DNA of 64,000 bases from Leptodactylus fallax (GCA_947044405.1 CAMRHE010000067.1:3045501-3109500), one strand, 5' to 3'; positions 46,974-59,084 are shown, numbered from the stretch's first letter. Numbers and translations are program-made. The notes: a model not told the origin generated them from the letters alone.

Positions 46974-47238
46974 TGTCTGGAAGACAGCCAGGCTATTAGC
47001 TCACTGTAGTGATTTTGGCTTCTCTACGGCCCCAGCAATTAACTGTTATTATGGGGGGAAGAATGTCTGGCTATAAATTTCCCTTACAGCATCTTCTGCA
47101 TGGCAAATGTAGCATTACATGCTGTTCATCCTTGTAAGACATAGAAGCATTTTTGTGATGCCTTTCTATGAGGTTTAAATGCCCAAATGGACAGTATATC
47201 TTCATAAGAGAACCATGTTAATAATAGAGCCATCTTAA

Positions 47239-47623
47239 AGGGATTGTCTCATAAAGGACACTTTAACTACAGGATAGGGGATAAGTATTTGATTGCTATT
47301 GTCCAATTGCTAGGTCTGGAGGACAGGAGACTAAAAGTCTTCCATATCTACTCCTTCTGATTTGAGTATGACTGCGCTTGCGTCACTGGTGTTCCAATCA
47401 CTGCTATGGGGCTTCCGGCACTGCCAGAGATTGCAGTCCTAGCAGCTTCTTAGCAGTGAATGGAGCACTGGTCATGCAAATGCACTGACACTCCATTCAC
47501 AAGGATTAGGCATGGGGGACTTTTGGCCTCCCTGTTTTCCTGATCACTGGTGGACCCGGCAGTTGGACCTCAGAGATCTGACACTTAGGATAGGGGATAA
47601 ATTTCCTTAATGGAACAATACCT
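47239..47623. mobile_element. TTAA-type MITE, complete
   Basis: TTAA at 47235-47238 and 47624-47627. The ends AGGGATTGTCTCATAAAGG and CCTTAATGGAACAATACCT are diverged inverted copies, and GGATAGGGGATAA occurs near both ends. The interior shares ATGACTGCGCTTGCGT and TGAATGGAGCACTGGTC with 36530-36790. Confidence 0.8.
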
Positions 47624-47693
47624 TTAAAAATAAACAATATATCATATACTATCCCAAAACTCATAAATATAATGGAAAACCTATAGAAAGTCT

Positions 47694-48262
47694 CACTTTC
47701 CAAAAGAGTATGTCTAAAATATTATCTTTATTAATATAATCAAATATATAATGAGTTACAATAATCTCTCATGCTAGAAAACTTAAGAACAAGTAAAGTC
47801 GTGCATGGCCAGGGGACTTAAATGTGTATAACACATGTAATATGTCACCCCTAGTCATGAAACAACCCCTCCCCTTTCTCAGAAGTGCGTGATAGTAACT
47901 TAAATTTGCTCAAAATAGGAAAGCCGACCCCCAGCAGGATATTTTCAATGCTGTTCAATGGCTGTCGGACTAGTCCTAGGAAAAAAAAGTAGGAATAATT
48001 TAGTGCCAACATTCACATGGACACTATCAGAATGCCTCAATAGAATAAATGACGCATTTCTAGGATGGCGCTAGCCACTATCCCATCATCAGGGGTGTAA
48101 AGTTACTCCGTTATAAGTCTGTTTACAGAGAGCTATAGTTTCCCCCGCTTCCCCTTGGCACTAATGCATAGCCGTTTTCTAGCATGAGAGATTATTGTAA
48201 CTCATTATCTTTTAGATTATATTAATAAAGATAGTATTTTAGACGTACTCTTTTGGGAAGTG
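47694..48262. mobile_element. Foldback MITE, ~90-bp inverted repeats (family C)
   Basis: The left arm starts CACTTTCCAAAAGAGTATGTC, continues TAAAATATTATCTTTATTAA and ends TCTCATGCTAGAAAAC. The right arm is its reverse complement, ending CTTTTGGGAAGTG. The interior has AGGATGGCGCTAGCCAC followed by CATCATCAGGG. ACAATACCTTTAA, the terminus of the preceding TTAA element, recurs just outside the right arm near 48275. Confidence 0.85.
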
Positions 48263-48290
48263 ACACCTCCGAACAATACCTTTAATATCA

Positions 48291-49444
48291 CTACTAAGGG
48301 AATGAAAACTACAGTAGGTGGCAATAACTATGAGGTAAGGGCAACCATATTGTGTTGGTTTGCTTTAACCCCTTGAGAGTAATGCCCCCTGTACATGCTA
48401 CAGACTCTATAGATCCATGATGTTGTAGACATTGGTGGACTCTTATCCAATACCTTTATCCCAAAGAGGAGCCCCACAATGGGACACTTCTTGTAATTCA
48501 GGTGGTAGAAGTGCTAAATACACAGATCAGTGGGAGAGGTATACCTTATGTATGTAATCTAGCTGTTATCTGTTATCTTGTATCTTATTTTTCTTGTACA
48601 CTTTGTTAACCTGATTCTGATTTTTAAGGATTATACTGTCTTTCCGCGTTGGAATCCAAAAATCGTAATTTTAGCAAGTAACAATAAAGATTTTACAGAG
48701 AAGAAATGAGTAACAGGCACAATGTACATTGGTTTTAGACCCATGTGCCAGATCCGCAGGCAGTGAAATACACAACAGCAATACATTCAGACAAAACTGG
48801 CATTGAGAATGTTAATAGCCATTGAAAATGTTATAACCTAAAGGACAAAACAATGAATCAAAGGACGGTGGCACTGAAGAGCCATAGATGTGTTTAAAAA
48901 AAGTAATCATAAAGCAAATAAATCACTTATTAATAAAAGAATCAGAAAATAAATCAGATTTCGAAAGAATATGAAAGAGAAATGAGTAATGCAAAAGTAG
49001 AAGGATGAGAAGCTTATTATGGAAGAAGACAAAGGGCAGAGCAGATTTACTAATACTGTCTAAGTTTTTAACAATGCAAAAGACTGGACCGTTTTAAAAT
49101 GCACCAGAATTATCACAAGGACTGATGCGGAATGATACATTGTTACAATGGCTAGTCTACGTTTACACCACCTATGAGTTGGCCATGACTTTGCTTAATT
49201 CCACAAAAATAAATGCTCCAAAGTTTTGTCACATTTTTGGAGTACAGCACCAAATGTGAAGCTTGTCCCCTTTCCTAAAAAGTTATGTCCTATTTTTTGT
49301 GAGGTCCATGTGTCATACAGGGTGCAGAACCTGTCAGGAAGTGTCTGAAACAAATTAACTTAATAAATGTGATGTTAAGGCAAGTCTGCATTGGAGTCTC
49401 AGTAGGAGACTAAAATAGGTGAAGAGAAAAGTTCTACATTATAG
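48291..49444. other. Unassigned DNA
   Basis: No recognisable gene or repeat. Confidence 0.4.
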
Positions 49445-50015
49445 TTAGAGATGAGCGACGTATTCAAAAATTCGATTCGGCAACTTTGCCGAATTTCATG
49501 ATAAGATTCTATTCGATCCAAATTAATTAGCGGCGAATCGTGTAACAAAAACAGCTATTTATTATCTGCAGAGAGCCGGGATGGGCGGGTGGGCGTCAAA
49601 ATGGCGGAAACCCTTGGATGCTGTGGTCATGTTTCTGTGACTGCAGCATCCAAGGTGTTAAACCCCCAATCAGTTATGAAGCAGGGTGTTAGCTGTCAGT
49701 TACAGCTAACACCCTGCTCCATAACCGATCGGGGTATTTAACACCTGGGATGCAGCGGTCAAACATGCCGTGTGCGCTTGCGAAGGGGTTAAAGGGATGT
49801 GACATCACAGGGCTGGCTGCTGATTGGCTGCACGCATGGCACTGTGGGTGATCCAGCGTTCCCAGAATTCCTTGTCCCATGTCCTAACATGTATAGCAAC
49901 CATTTTGAACTAAATGCAAATCATTACCACGAAGTGTGAGGAAATTCGGATTCGAGGCGAATTGAATATTTCCTGAAATTCGGATCGAATTCCACTTCGA
50001 TTCGCTCATCTTTAA
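49445..50015. mobile_element. MITE with TTAGAGATGAGCGA termini
   Basis: TTAGAGATGAGCGACG at the left is inverted as TTCGCTCATCTTTAA at the right, and inner ATTCG/CGAAT-rich arms pair. It belongs to a very common frog element type, known to me by appearance. Two strong internal hairpins are present: 49681-49717 (16-bp perfect stem, 5-base loop) and one pairing CCTTGGATGCTG with CAGCATCCAAGG. It is non-coding. Confidence 0.8.
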
Positions 50016-50990
50016 TTATAGTCTATGGCGTCCACTGGTGTCGCGGGTAACCAAATTTTTAGTGGACAAGTTCTCCGTCTTTCAGGTCCCCATGCAGAGA
50101 CGAACGACAGAGAGCTGAATGATAGTGTGAACCTAGCGTAAGTGGTGCAAATTGTGTCAAAATTCTGGTGCTTTTTTCAATAGTAAATCTATCCAAAAGA
50201 GTGTTATAAACCACTTAAAAGGAGTCCAAAACACCACCCAAACCAATATACAGATATGACCAATCTCTTTATGAAAGGAGGGGTAGAGGAAGTGGAGGGC
50301 TGTGAACCATGAAAGTTTTGCTATTTGAAACACTGATCTCAGCACATTACCATGTGTGTATTTACACTATTATATTATACATGTACACTATTATACCCCA
50401 TACTACTGTGAACACATAGAAGGTGCTGCCAATGATCGCCACCATTTATAGGATGACGGTGGCTAATGGTGCTGTTCTATTTCTACAACTAACAGCACAA
50501 TACAGCAATTACTCGTGACCTGAAGACTCTATAATTTGCATAAAGTGTGAATAAGATTTTATGAAATGCCATTCACTACAGCGTAACATCTGGCCACTGC
50601 GGCAGTTTACTGCAGTGGCAAAAGCGCACCATTGCCAACACATGTAAGAACATCCTTTTAGTTGTTCTAGCAGAAATCTAGTTTAACCCCTCAAGAATTC
50701 AGCTTATCTTGACTTTCAGGACACAGCATTTTTTTTTCCACCACTGCATTTCAATGGACATGACTTTTGTATTTCTACGTCATTGTGGTCTTTTTTTTTT
50801 TTTTCAAGATTATTTACGTAATTTTTTATTTATTTATTTTTTTTAGTGAAACCATTTTTGGTCACTTACAGTATAAGGCTACCATTATTTTACATATTAT
50901 GCATGACAAAAACTTTTTTCATGGAAAGAAAACTGCTTTGTCACATTCTTTAAGGCATACCCTTTTTATTTTGAGAAAATGTTTTTAGGT
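50016..50990. other. Unassigned DNA
   Basis: T-runs near 50790 and 50830. No exon is recognised; GTGTGAACCTAGCGTAAG near 50130 may be a MITE end. Confidence 0.35.
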
Positions 50991-50999
50991 GTAGCTCAA

Positions 51000-51130
51000 A
51001 TTTGGTTAAAGACTCCATTTCTCATAAAACCAAGTCAATACTGTGGTGTACCTACAAAACCCTTAGCAGGCTGCAATTCACAATACATAGATACATATAG
51101 GATATAACTTAGTGATAGAATATTGAAAAA
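51000..51130 (-). repeat. Fragment of the 2-kb foldback family
   Basis: AATTTGGTTAAAGACTCCAT, CCCTTAGCAGGCTGCAATTC and ACATATAGGATATAAC follow the order of the right arm at 2267-2400. Confidence 0.55.
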
Positions 51131-51490
51131 TCCTCTTGCTTTGAAATCCTGTTAATCTTGTGATATACAATGTATACAATGCATCTGGAAATGTCTAGCC
51201 AAGGAAAAGAGTAAAGACGTATATTTTCATGAGGGAATGTTTTTTTAGCAGGATGAGTTATATTTTTCAATGGTACCAATTTTAGTTAACTCATTGATTA
51301 ACATTCTTTTTTTTTTTTTTTGCTTTTTGCTGGAGTTGGTGGAAGGGGATGAATAACATTTGATCATCATGGCATTTAAGGGTTTAAATGGCCAGAATCA
51401 TAGTTAGTTCGGATGATAGTCATCACAGCAGGGCTATATGTCACAAATGACATCTGAATCTGATGGCGTATTCTCAAGTTTCTATAGTAC
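51131..51490. repeat. Tandem duplication, copy A
   Basis: It starts near TTTGAAATCCTGTTAATCTT and runs to TTTCTATAGTACACCT. It aligns throughout with copy B apart from B's insertion and scattered changes. Confidence 0.85.
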
Positions 51491-52028
51491 ACCTGTCTTG
51501 TTTTGAAATCCTGTTAATCTTGTGCTATACAATGTATACAATGTATACATAGACTGTAAGCCCTTGCGGGCAGGGCCCTCTATCCAACTGTGCCAGTTGG
51601 TCACTGTTAGTATTATCTGTTTTGTATATCTGGTATACCGTATGTAAATCCGCAAATGTAAAGCACCATGGAATTAATGGTGCTATATAAATAAACAATA
51701 ATAATAATAATAATAATAATAATGCAACTGGACATGTCTAGCCGAGGAAAAGGGTAAAGAAGAACACATCTGAAGCTTCATGAGGGCTTATTTTTAGTAG
51801 GATGGGTTATATTTTTCAATGGTACCAATTTAGGATAACTCATTGATTAACATGTATTCTATTTTTGGAGCTGGTGAAAGGGGACAAGTAACATTTGATC
51901 ATGGCAACTAAGAGTTTAAATGGCCAAAATCATAGTTAGCTCTGATCACAGTTGTCACAGCAGGGCTATGTGTCACAATTGATATCTGAATCTGAAGGTG
52001 TAGTTTCAGCTTTCTATAACACACCTAT
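51491..52028. repeat. Tandem duplication, copy B (holds a retroposon)
   Basis: Same segment as copy A, directly following it; about 363 bases once the retroposon is removed. Confidence 0.85.
51549..51723 (+). mobile_element. SINE or LINE 3' tail retroposon
   Basis: It contains GACTGTAAGCCCTTGCGGGC, then ACCATGGAATTAATGGTGC and TATATAAATAAACAATAATAA, a vertebrate retroposon 3' tail ending in ATAATAATAA units. Copy A of the surrounding duplication lacks it, which gives its limits within a few bases. The family name is uncertain. Confidence 0.7.
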
Positions 52029-52574
52029 CAGTTTACTCTCTTTCTATGTTTTTTTTTTTTATCAATCTGTCTATTGCTTTTAGTTCTAGAGTAGGTTGTT
52101 ACTTGTCACAGAATCTGCACGCTGGTCTGAGAAGTAAAACAAAGCATCGCTTCTAGGCTAGTTTATTAATGAATGTCGATTACATTTAGTTTCTTCCATG
52201 ATGTTGAAAGCATGTGATGTGCAGATGTGATGGTTTACTTTCATCTGCATTTCTAGAGTGACTGCACAGCTAGCAACTTCCTCGCTTGGTATCATATATG
52301 CCCATGGTGATGTTGTAGCATACTGAGACTTTGAGGAGGCATTAAGATGTGTTAATTAAATGTCATTTGCATTGCTGGATTTCACAGTTTGTTTGATAAA
52401 CATGTTTTTCTATGGAATTATTGGTATCTAATTGCATTAAAAATTAATTTCAGGTTAAGGCTGGAATCACACCTGGAGTTTTTGTAGTAGTGTTTGAGGT
52501 AGTTTTTTCAGCTAAACATAGGTTGCTAAAGAGAGGAGATGTACTTTATTAGTCTGTTCTTTGTACTTTTTTTT
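52029..52574. other. Unassigned; possible MITE end at 52455
   Basis: GGCTGGAATCACACCTGG near 52460 resembles a frog MITE terminus without a partner. The rest is unassigned. Confidence 0.35.
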
Positions 52575-53937
52575 TGTTCTGGTCCAATTATTACAGTTAA
52601 GTCCATAAATATTTAGACAGACAACATTTTTCTAGTTTTCTGTACATTACCACCACAATGTTGAAGTTCAGACTTTCAGCTTTAATTCAGTGGGTTGAAC
52701 AAAATGATTACATAAAAATGTGAGAACTATAAAGCACAAATAATTGTAAATAAAATGTTAATTTCTAATACTTGGTATTCCCCCTTTGTTGGCAATGACT
52801 GCCTGAAGTCTTGAACTCATGGACATCACCAGACACCGCCTCCTTTTTAATGCTCGGCCAGGCCTTCACTGCAGCTGTTTTCAGTTGCTGTTTGTTTGTG
52901 GCCTTTCTGTCTGAAGTTTAGTCTTTAACAAGTGAAATGCTGCTCAATTGGGTTGAGATCAGGTGACTGACTTGACCATTCAAGAATATTCCACTTCTTT
53001 GCTTTAATAAACTCCTGGGTTGCTTTGGTTTTAAGTTTTGGGTCATTGTGTTTTACAGATGATGTGGTATGCTTTGGATCATGAGCTGTACCACACCTTC
53101 GCCATACTTTTTTCTTTCTATCATTCTGGTAGAGCTTGATCTTGGTTTCATCTGTCCAAAGAATGTTCTTCCAGAACTGTGCTAGCTTTTTTGGATGTTT
53201 TTTAGCAAAGTCCAATCTAGCCTTCTTATTCTTGCGGCTTATGAGTGGCTTGCACCGTGCAGTGAACCCTCTGTATTTACTTTCATGCAGTCCTCTCTTT
53301 ATGGTAGATTTGGATATTGATACGCCTACATCCTGAAGAGTGTTGTTCACTTGGTTGGCTGTTGTGAAGGGGTTTCTCTTCACCATGGAAATTATTCTGT
53401 GATCATCCACCACTGTTGTCTTCCGTGGGCATCCTGGTCTTTCTTTATTTCTCAGGATGTACCAAACTATAGATTTTGCCACTCCTAATATTGTAGCAAT
53501 TTCTTGGATGGGTTTTTTCTGTTTTTGCAGCTTAAGGATGGCTTATTTCACCTGCACGGAGAGCTCTTTTGACTGCATGTTTTCTAATGCAAGCACCACA
53601 CCTCAAATAAACTCCAGGCCTTTTATCTGCTTAATTGAGAATGACCTAAGGAAGGAATTGCCCACTCCTGCCCATGAGACAGCCTTTGAGTCAATTGTCC
53701 AATTACTTTTGGTCCCTTTAAAAACAGGGTGGCACATGCTAAGGATCTGAAACTCCTAATCCCTTCATCCAATTTTAATGTGGATACCCTCAAATGAAAG
53801 CTGAATGTCTGGACTTTATGTCCATGTCCATTATATAACTATAGCTTGAATATGTTTCAGTAAACAGGTAAAAAAAAACAAAATGTGTGTCAGTTTCCAA
53901 ATATATATTGACTGTAACTATACTGGACCAAACTGTG
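52575..53937 (-). mobile_element. Tc1-like transposon relic with long TIRs
   Basis: The left end (TGGTCCAATTATTACAG, then TTAAGTCCATAAATATTTAG) is mirrored at the right (inverted: TGGTCCAGTATAGTTACAG, then CAATATATATTTGG). The similarity continues inward to a CAGACTTTCAGCTTT block on the left and AAAGCTGAATGTCTG on the right, so the inverted repeats span well over 100 bases. The outermost few bases are uncertain. It is about 1.36 kb with an internal deletion. Confidence 0.85.
52840..53578 (-). pseudogene. Tc1-like transposase pseudogene, internally deleted
   Basis: The frame starts at 53578 with MQSKELSVQVK and meets a stop at codon 12. It then runs open through the helix-turn-helix region ([23 protein letters not shown]) and the first catalytic motif ILWTDETK. 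Shortly after TSSVKH it jumps to NDPKLK, which belongs much further along in the family. About 50 residues are missing, and the second catalytic Asp of the DDE triad appears lost at the junction. The last motif, SPDLNPIEQ, keeps Glu, but a frameshift and stop follow at once. The C-terminal remnant continues in another frame (HKQTATENSCSEGLAEH). It is non-functional. Confidence 0.9.
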
Positions 53938-54079
53938 TATATAATATAATATGCTAATAAAATCCATGAAATGTTGGGTTTCGAAAAGCTGCTTAACTTG
54001 CGATACACATATCTGGGCCTATCCTGCCAAGAGGGCATTTAAGGGAGGACATACCTGTACTGTACAGATAAAAGAGTCT

Positions 54080-54313
54080 TTGGGGGAGATTTATGAAGAC
54101 TGGCATTTGCAACATTTATTTTCTTATAAAAGAGGTTCACTCTCTCTCAGGCCGTGCACCTGGAAGGAAATCTACGCCAGATCATAGCTTCTGGCGTAAA
54201 TGATAATAAAGGTAGCAGGGAAATAGTCCCGCCTCCTGCGGAAAGTGATTTGTGCAAAAAAAAAAAAAAGTGGTAAAAATATCTGGTGTACAAGGCAAAA
54301 TAAATCTGCCCCT
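54080..54313. mobile_element. MITE with GGGGAGATTTAT ends
   Basis: TGGGGGAGATTTATGAAG at the left and AAATAAATCTGCCCC at the right are inverted ends. An inner CTACGCCAGATCATAGCTTC pairs around with TCTGGCGTAAAT. It is a common frog-style non-coding element. Confidence 0.65.
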
Positions 54314-55956
54314 TTGACAATAGGATGAGACTACACAAGGTTGGTTTGTAGTCGGTTACCATGGGAATACATAGGCTTGCATAACAGCCATAAACACATC
54401 GTAGGTTATTTTTGATTAAAATAATTAGCAAAATTGCTTTACTTTTGATGCATTACCACTGCAAATTGCTTTTTCGGTGTTTTATAGCAGCCTAACATTC
54501 ACTACCACATCAATGTCTAGATTCATTTTGTATTTTAATCCAGTATTTATGTCTTCAAGTCCTCATAATCTAAATTACAATTTTTTTTTTTTTTTTGCTC
54601 TTTCAAGATAGGCATTCATCCCTCATATACTGGACTTGTAATCAATCACTTCCAGCTAATGTCGGCAGGTCACTCACTTACTCACTCTATTAGGTTTACT
54701 TGTTACAGTCAGCGTTATGTAGTCATTATGTCTAATGTGCAATGTTAAGTATGCTGTTCTGTTTACCTCGGCTTTCCTTCATTTATTTCATCCATTGATG
54801 ATTCCATAGAGGTGACAGTGCTGTGAGTCACGCTGCAGTAATAACAGGACTCTGAGCAGAAACATCAAATATATTATGCCTAACATAAAGTGCCCCATAA
54901 AATATGGCCATGTCATAGGAATACTTTAGTGAAACAGTATGCAGTTGATGCCTAAACCCGATTATACTAAGATATTCTATTCAATTTGTAATGATTTTGT
55001 TTCCATTTGCTTTGTAAAATTGTACTTACAAAATTCAATTTACATCTGTGTACTTTCTTCCTTATTCCAACATATCATTGACATCCAAGGTCCAGTTTAT
55101 GCTGCTACAGAAAAAGACTCTAGAGTGTTACTTACATGGTGTTTTATATACAGCACTGTGCACCATGTACTCCAAAGAGTCAATTAGAGGAGGTAAACAC
55201 ATGAATGTTCACGAACTTTACATCACTGAGGATTTTAGAGAAGAAATATTGTAATATTAGATAAAGCTTCTATATAAAAGTAAAATGGATTAATATAAGC
55301 TAAAGACACACTCCCAGCCATTTTATCGGAGTTAGTTTTCTTACCAGGCACTTCATCAGCCAATTATCCATTTTGGTCCTTCCATTGTCCCACATGACCT
55401 CAACAAATCCAGCAGGTTCTTCTATGTGGACCATAAGTTAGTCTGTCTATACATTTCTATGAGATCCAATTTGAAGCTGTCATAAGAATACATAGAGAAT
55501 AACGCCACTCATATATGAACATGTAAGATTCTAGGAGCCTGATTCAGAGTCACATGGTCCAGCAGAGGAGTAGAACATAAGGCACATAAATCAATAAAAA
55601 AGAGCTTGTTAAAAAACAAAACAAAAAAAACTCTGCTACTATTTGCCTTGTACATTACTCTTAGAAGAAATAGAAAATAATTTACTGGTGATGACTCTTT
55701 AAATGGATGTACGAAATTGGAAAACATCACATGGGTTGTGTCCATTGGTTGTGTCCAGTATTGCAGCTCAGCTCCACTGAAGTAAATAGAGGAGACCCGC
55801 AATACACAACTTTTTGACATGTGAGGTACTGTTTTTGGAAAAAAAGAAGCCATGATATTTTAAACCTGGAAACTCTAGACTAAATGGTCTTTATTTTTTA
55901 TTTTTTTTTTTGCCTGAACACAATTTTTTTTGTAAATGATTCTGTCTTCAGTGGGG
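54314..55956. other. Unassigned DNA
   Basis: A T-run at 54581-54596. No exon or repeat is recognised in 1.6 kb. Confidence 0.4.
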
Positions 55957-55961
55957 TTAAA

Positions 55962-57090
55962 GGGACTCTCCAACAGTCCCATAGAAGTGATTGAAGTGGT
56001 GGTCACACATGAGCACCACCACTCTCCAAAAGTCCCATAGAAGTGATTGGAATGGTCACACATAAGCACCACCACTCTCCAACAGTTCCATAGAAGTGAT
56101 TGGAGTGGTAGTCACACATGAGCACCACCACTCTCCAAAAGTCCCATAGAAGTGATTGGAATGGTCACACATAAGCACCACCACTCTCCAACAGTCCCAT
56201 AGAAATGATTGGAGCAGTGGTCATACATGAGCACCACCACTCTCCAACGGTCCTATAGAAGTGATTGGAGTGGTGGTCACACATGAGCACCACCACTCTC
56301 CAACAGTCCCATAGAAGTGGTTGAAGTAGTAGTCACACATGAGCACCACCACTCTCCAACGGTCCTATAGAAGTGACTGGAGTGGTGGTCACACATAAGC
56401 ACCAACACTCTCCAAAAGTCCCATGGAAGTGATTGGAAGGGTGGTTACACATAAGCACCACCACTCTCCAACAGTCCCATAGAAGTGATTATAGCGGTGG
56501 TCATACATGAGCACCACCACTCTCCAACGGTCCTTTAGAAGTGATTGGAGTGGTGGTCACACATGAGCACCACCACTCTCCAACAGTCCCATAGAAGTGG
56601 TTGAAGTAGTAGTCACACATGAGCACCACCACTCTCCAACGGTCCTATAGAAGTGACTGGAGTGGTGGTCACACATAAGCACCAACACTCTCCAAAAGTC
56701 CCATGGAAGTGATTGGAAGGGTGGTTACACATAAGCACCACCACTCTCCAACAGTCCCATAGAAGTGATTATAGCGGTGGTCATACATGAGCACCACCAC
56801 TCTCCAACGGTCCTTTAGAAGTGATTGGAGTGGTGGTCACACATGAGCACCACCACTCTCCAACAGTCCCATAGAAGTGATTGGAGTGGTGGTCACACAT
56901 AAGCACCACCACTCTCCAGCAGTCCCATAGAAGTGATTGGAGTGGTGGTCACACATGAGCACCACCACTCTCCAACAGTCCCATAGAAGTGATTGGAGTG
57001 GTGGTCACACATAAGCACCACCACTCTCCAACAGTCCCATAGAAGTGATTGGAGTGGTGGTCACACATGAGCAATACCACTCTATTCACA
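55962..57090. repeat. 56-bp minisatellite, about 20 copies
   Basis: The unit reads, in parts, CAACAGTCCCATAGAAGTGA, TTGGAGTGGTGGTCACACAT and GAGCACCACCACTCTC. A few units lack 3 bases. Each unit can form a hairpin, GTGGTGGT against ACCACCAC. TTAAAGGGACTCTCC at the start resembles a TTAA-MITE end, and the unit's text resembles MITE interiors, so it may have grown from one. Two identical five-unit blocks are present (56301-56580 and 56581-56860). Confidence 0.95.
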
Positions 57091-58128
57091 AACTGTAAGG
57101 GACTGCAGCAATCTGACATTATGTGAGCATAAGGATTATTAGTGGTTTTACCTGTGGTTTGACACTTTTTTCACACCATAAAAGTGGCCACAGTGTTCCA
57201 TAGAGTTTTTTTCTTTCCCTTTTATACAAAACTGACAAAAAAATTGGAGCATGGTCTACTAGATTTTGTATTGCTTTGCTTCCAAGAAGAACACATATAC
57301 GTGTACAGCAGTCCATGACCAAACAGCTCTATACTAGGGTGCCATTTGGCCTCCATGCGCTACTGCACATGCTCTATGCTTGTGTGCATGAGCCCTAAGG
57401 GTTAGCTTGAAATAACTATGGCATAAATGCTGGGCCGAGCCAGCTGCTGAAGTGTTCCTGATTTATAAGGAATGAGACTTAATTGTATGACATAAATATT
57501 CTAATGAACGTCAAGGAGTGCAGACTCTTCATCTGCTGTATTTTCCTGATTAAAAAGGGCCCGTGCTGATCTTTTTAGATGAGCAAGATAATTTGACCTT
57601 GGCATATCTCCTAAGTTGAGAGTGGTCAGCCTTTACTTAATTGGGTGCTGTCAATGCATATTTTATCATCTCAGTGCAAATTTTTCTACAAAGGATTGTT
57701 TTATTTTTCTAGTTAAAAAAGCCGTTCCCCAGAATTTGAAAATTTCAATTTGAGTTGTAACAGAACTACACTTGTTTGTAGAATTTTTTTTTTATACCAT
57801 TCTTGACTACCATTAAGCTTTGTCATGGGTTGTTACCCAGTATCTTTAGAAAGCTGAATTATGGATTAGTTTTTTGTTTTTTTTTGATCACTGGAAAAAT
57901 TAGAGTGGCAAATCAGCTACAACTGACAAAAAGTTCTGCAACAAACAAAAAAAATTATAAAAACTAAAATGTGTATAAAAAACCCCATTTAAAAACACAA
58001 GAAATTCATGACATTTTTACATGTATTTTAAAACATTGAAGTTGTGTGCAAGTCATGGAAATGCTGTAAATTTGCAAGCAATTCAATTTTGCTGTGGCAA
58101 TAGAAATGGCTATCTGTATTTTAACATG
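57091..58128. other. Unassigned DNA
   Basis: No recognisable gene or repeat. Confidence 0.4.
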
Positions 58129-58132
58129 TTAA

Positions 58133-58517
58133 AGGGGTTATGTCATGTAACATATTTCTCCTCTATCCATAGGACAGAGGATAAATATTGAATGGTGGGA
58201 TTCTGAGCACTGAGACCCTAGATCCTAAGAATGGGGTGGGGGTGTTTAGCCCCTGTTGTAAATGTAGGCATACTCCTGCCAAATGGGCCGCATCCCCACT
58301 CTCATTCACTTCAGTGGAATGCTGGTCATAACTGAATGAAATACTAGAAATAGCTCCCAGTGAAGTGAATGGATGCGTCCTGTCCAGGTGGGAAATGCCT
58401 ACATTTACAACCGTCCTCAGGATCAATGGGGGGTCTCAGCAGATAGACCCCCACCAATCAGCTATTTATCTTCTATCCTAAGGATAGTGGATAAATATGC
58501 TTTGTGACATGTACCCT
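58133..58517. mobile_element. TTAA-type MITE, complete
   Basis: TTAA at 58129-58132 and 58518-58521. AGGGGTTATGTCATGTAACA at the left mirrors TGTGACATGTACCCT at the right. Inner blocks CTCTATCCATAGGACAGAGG / TCTATCCTAAGGATAG and ATGTAGGCAT/ATGCCTACAT also mirror each other. Confidence 0.85.
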
Positions 58518-59084
58518 TTAAATGCATTATTAAGGCATTACACTGAATGGCCACTTTATTAGATATATCCGCCCTTACACAGTTGGAGTTTTCTTGTATG
58601 GACATTAGACATGTGACTCTGGAGTACAGCATGGAATCAAATCAGTAAGTTTTCCATAGATCAATTTCAGTGTGAATAGACATTAAAATTGGAAAATTAA
58701 GCGATCTGATTGACTTTGAAGCATGGCCATTGGTGCTAGTTGGGGGCCAGTATTTTAAATATTGCCCACCTTGTGAAAGTATTAAGAATATATTGAGAAT
58801 GGTGTGATCAAGCAAAAACATCCACTGAAAGAGGATTGTGTGGACAACAACAAATCAATGAAAGGGGTCAGAGAAGGATGTAAAGAATCATTCTGATGAA
58901 CTGGTCTGGCACATTCTAGTGCATGAGAGCTGGAAACAACACCAGCACTCCAAGTAATGTGTCTGAATGTACAACCTGTAGTTCATTAGCACGGATGGGC
59001 TATAACAGCAGATGATTAATGCGAACACCACGGCTGTGTAAGGAAAACAGAAGGCAAAACAAAGCCAAAGGAATGATCATTCAG

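Noticed and set aside
55962..57090. Possible repeat-protein coding array
   Set aside because: 56 is not a multiple of 3, some units are 53 bases, and all frames contain stops within a few units.
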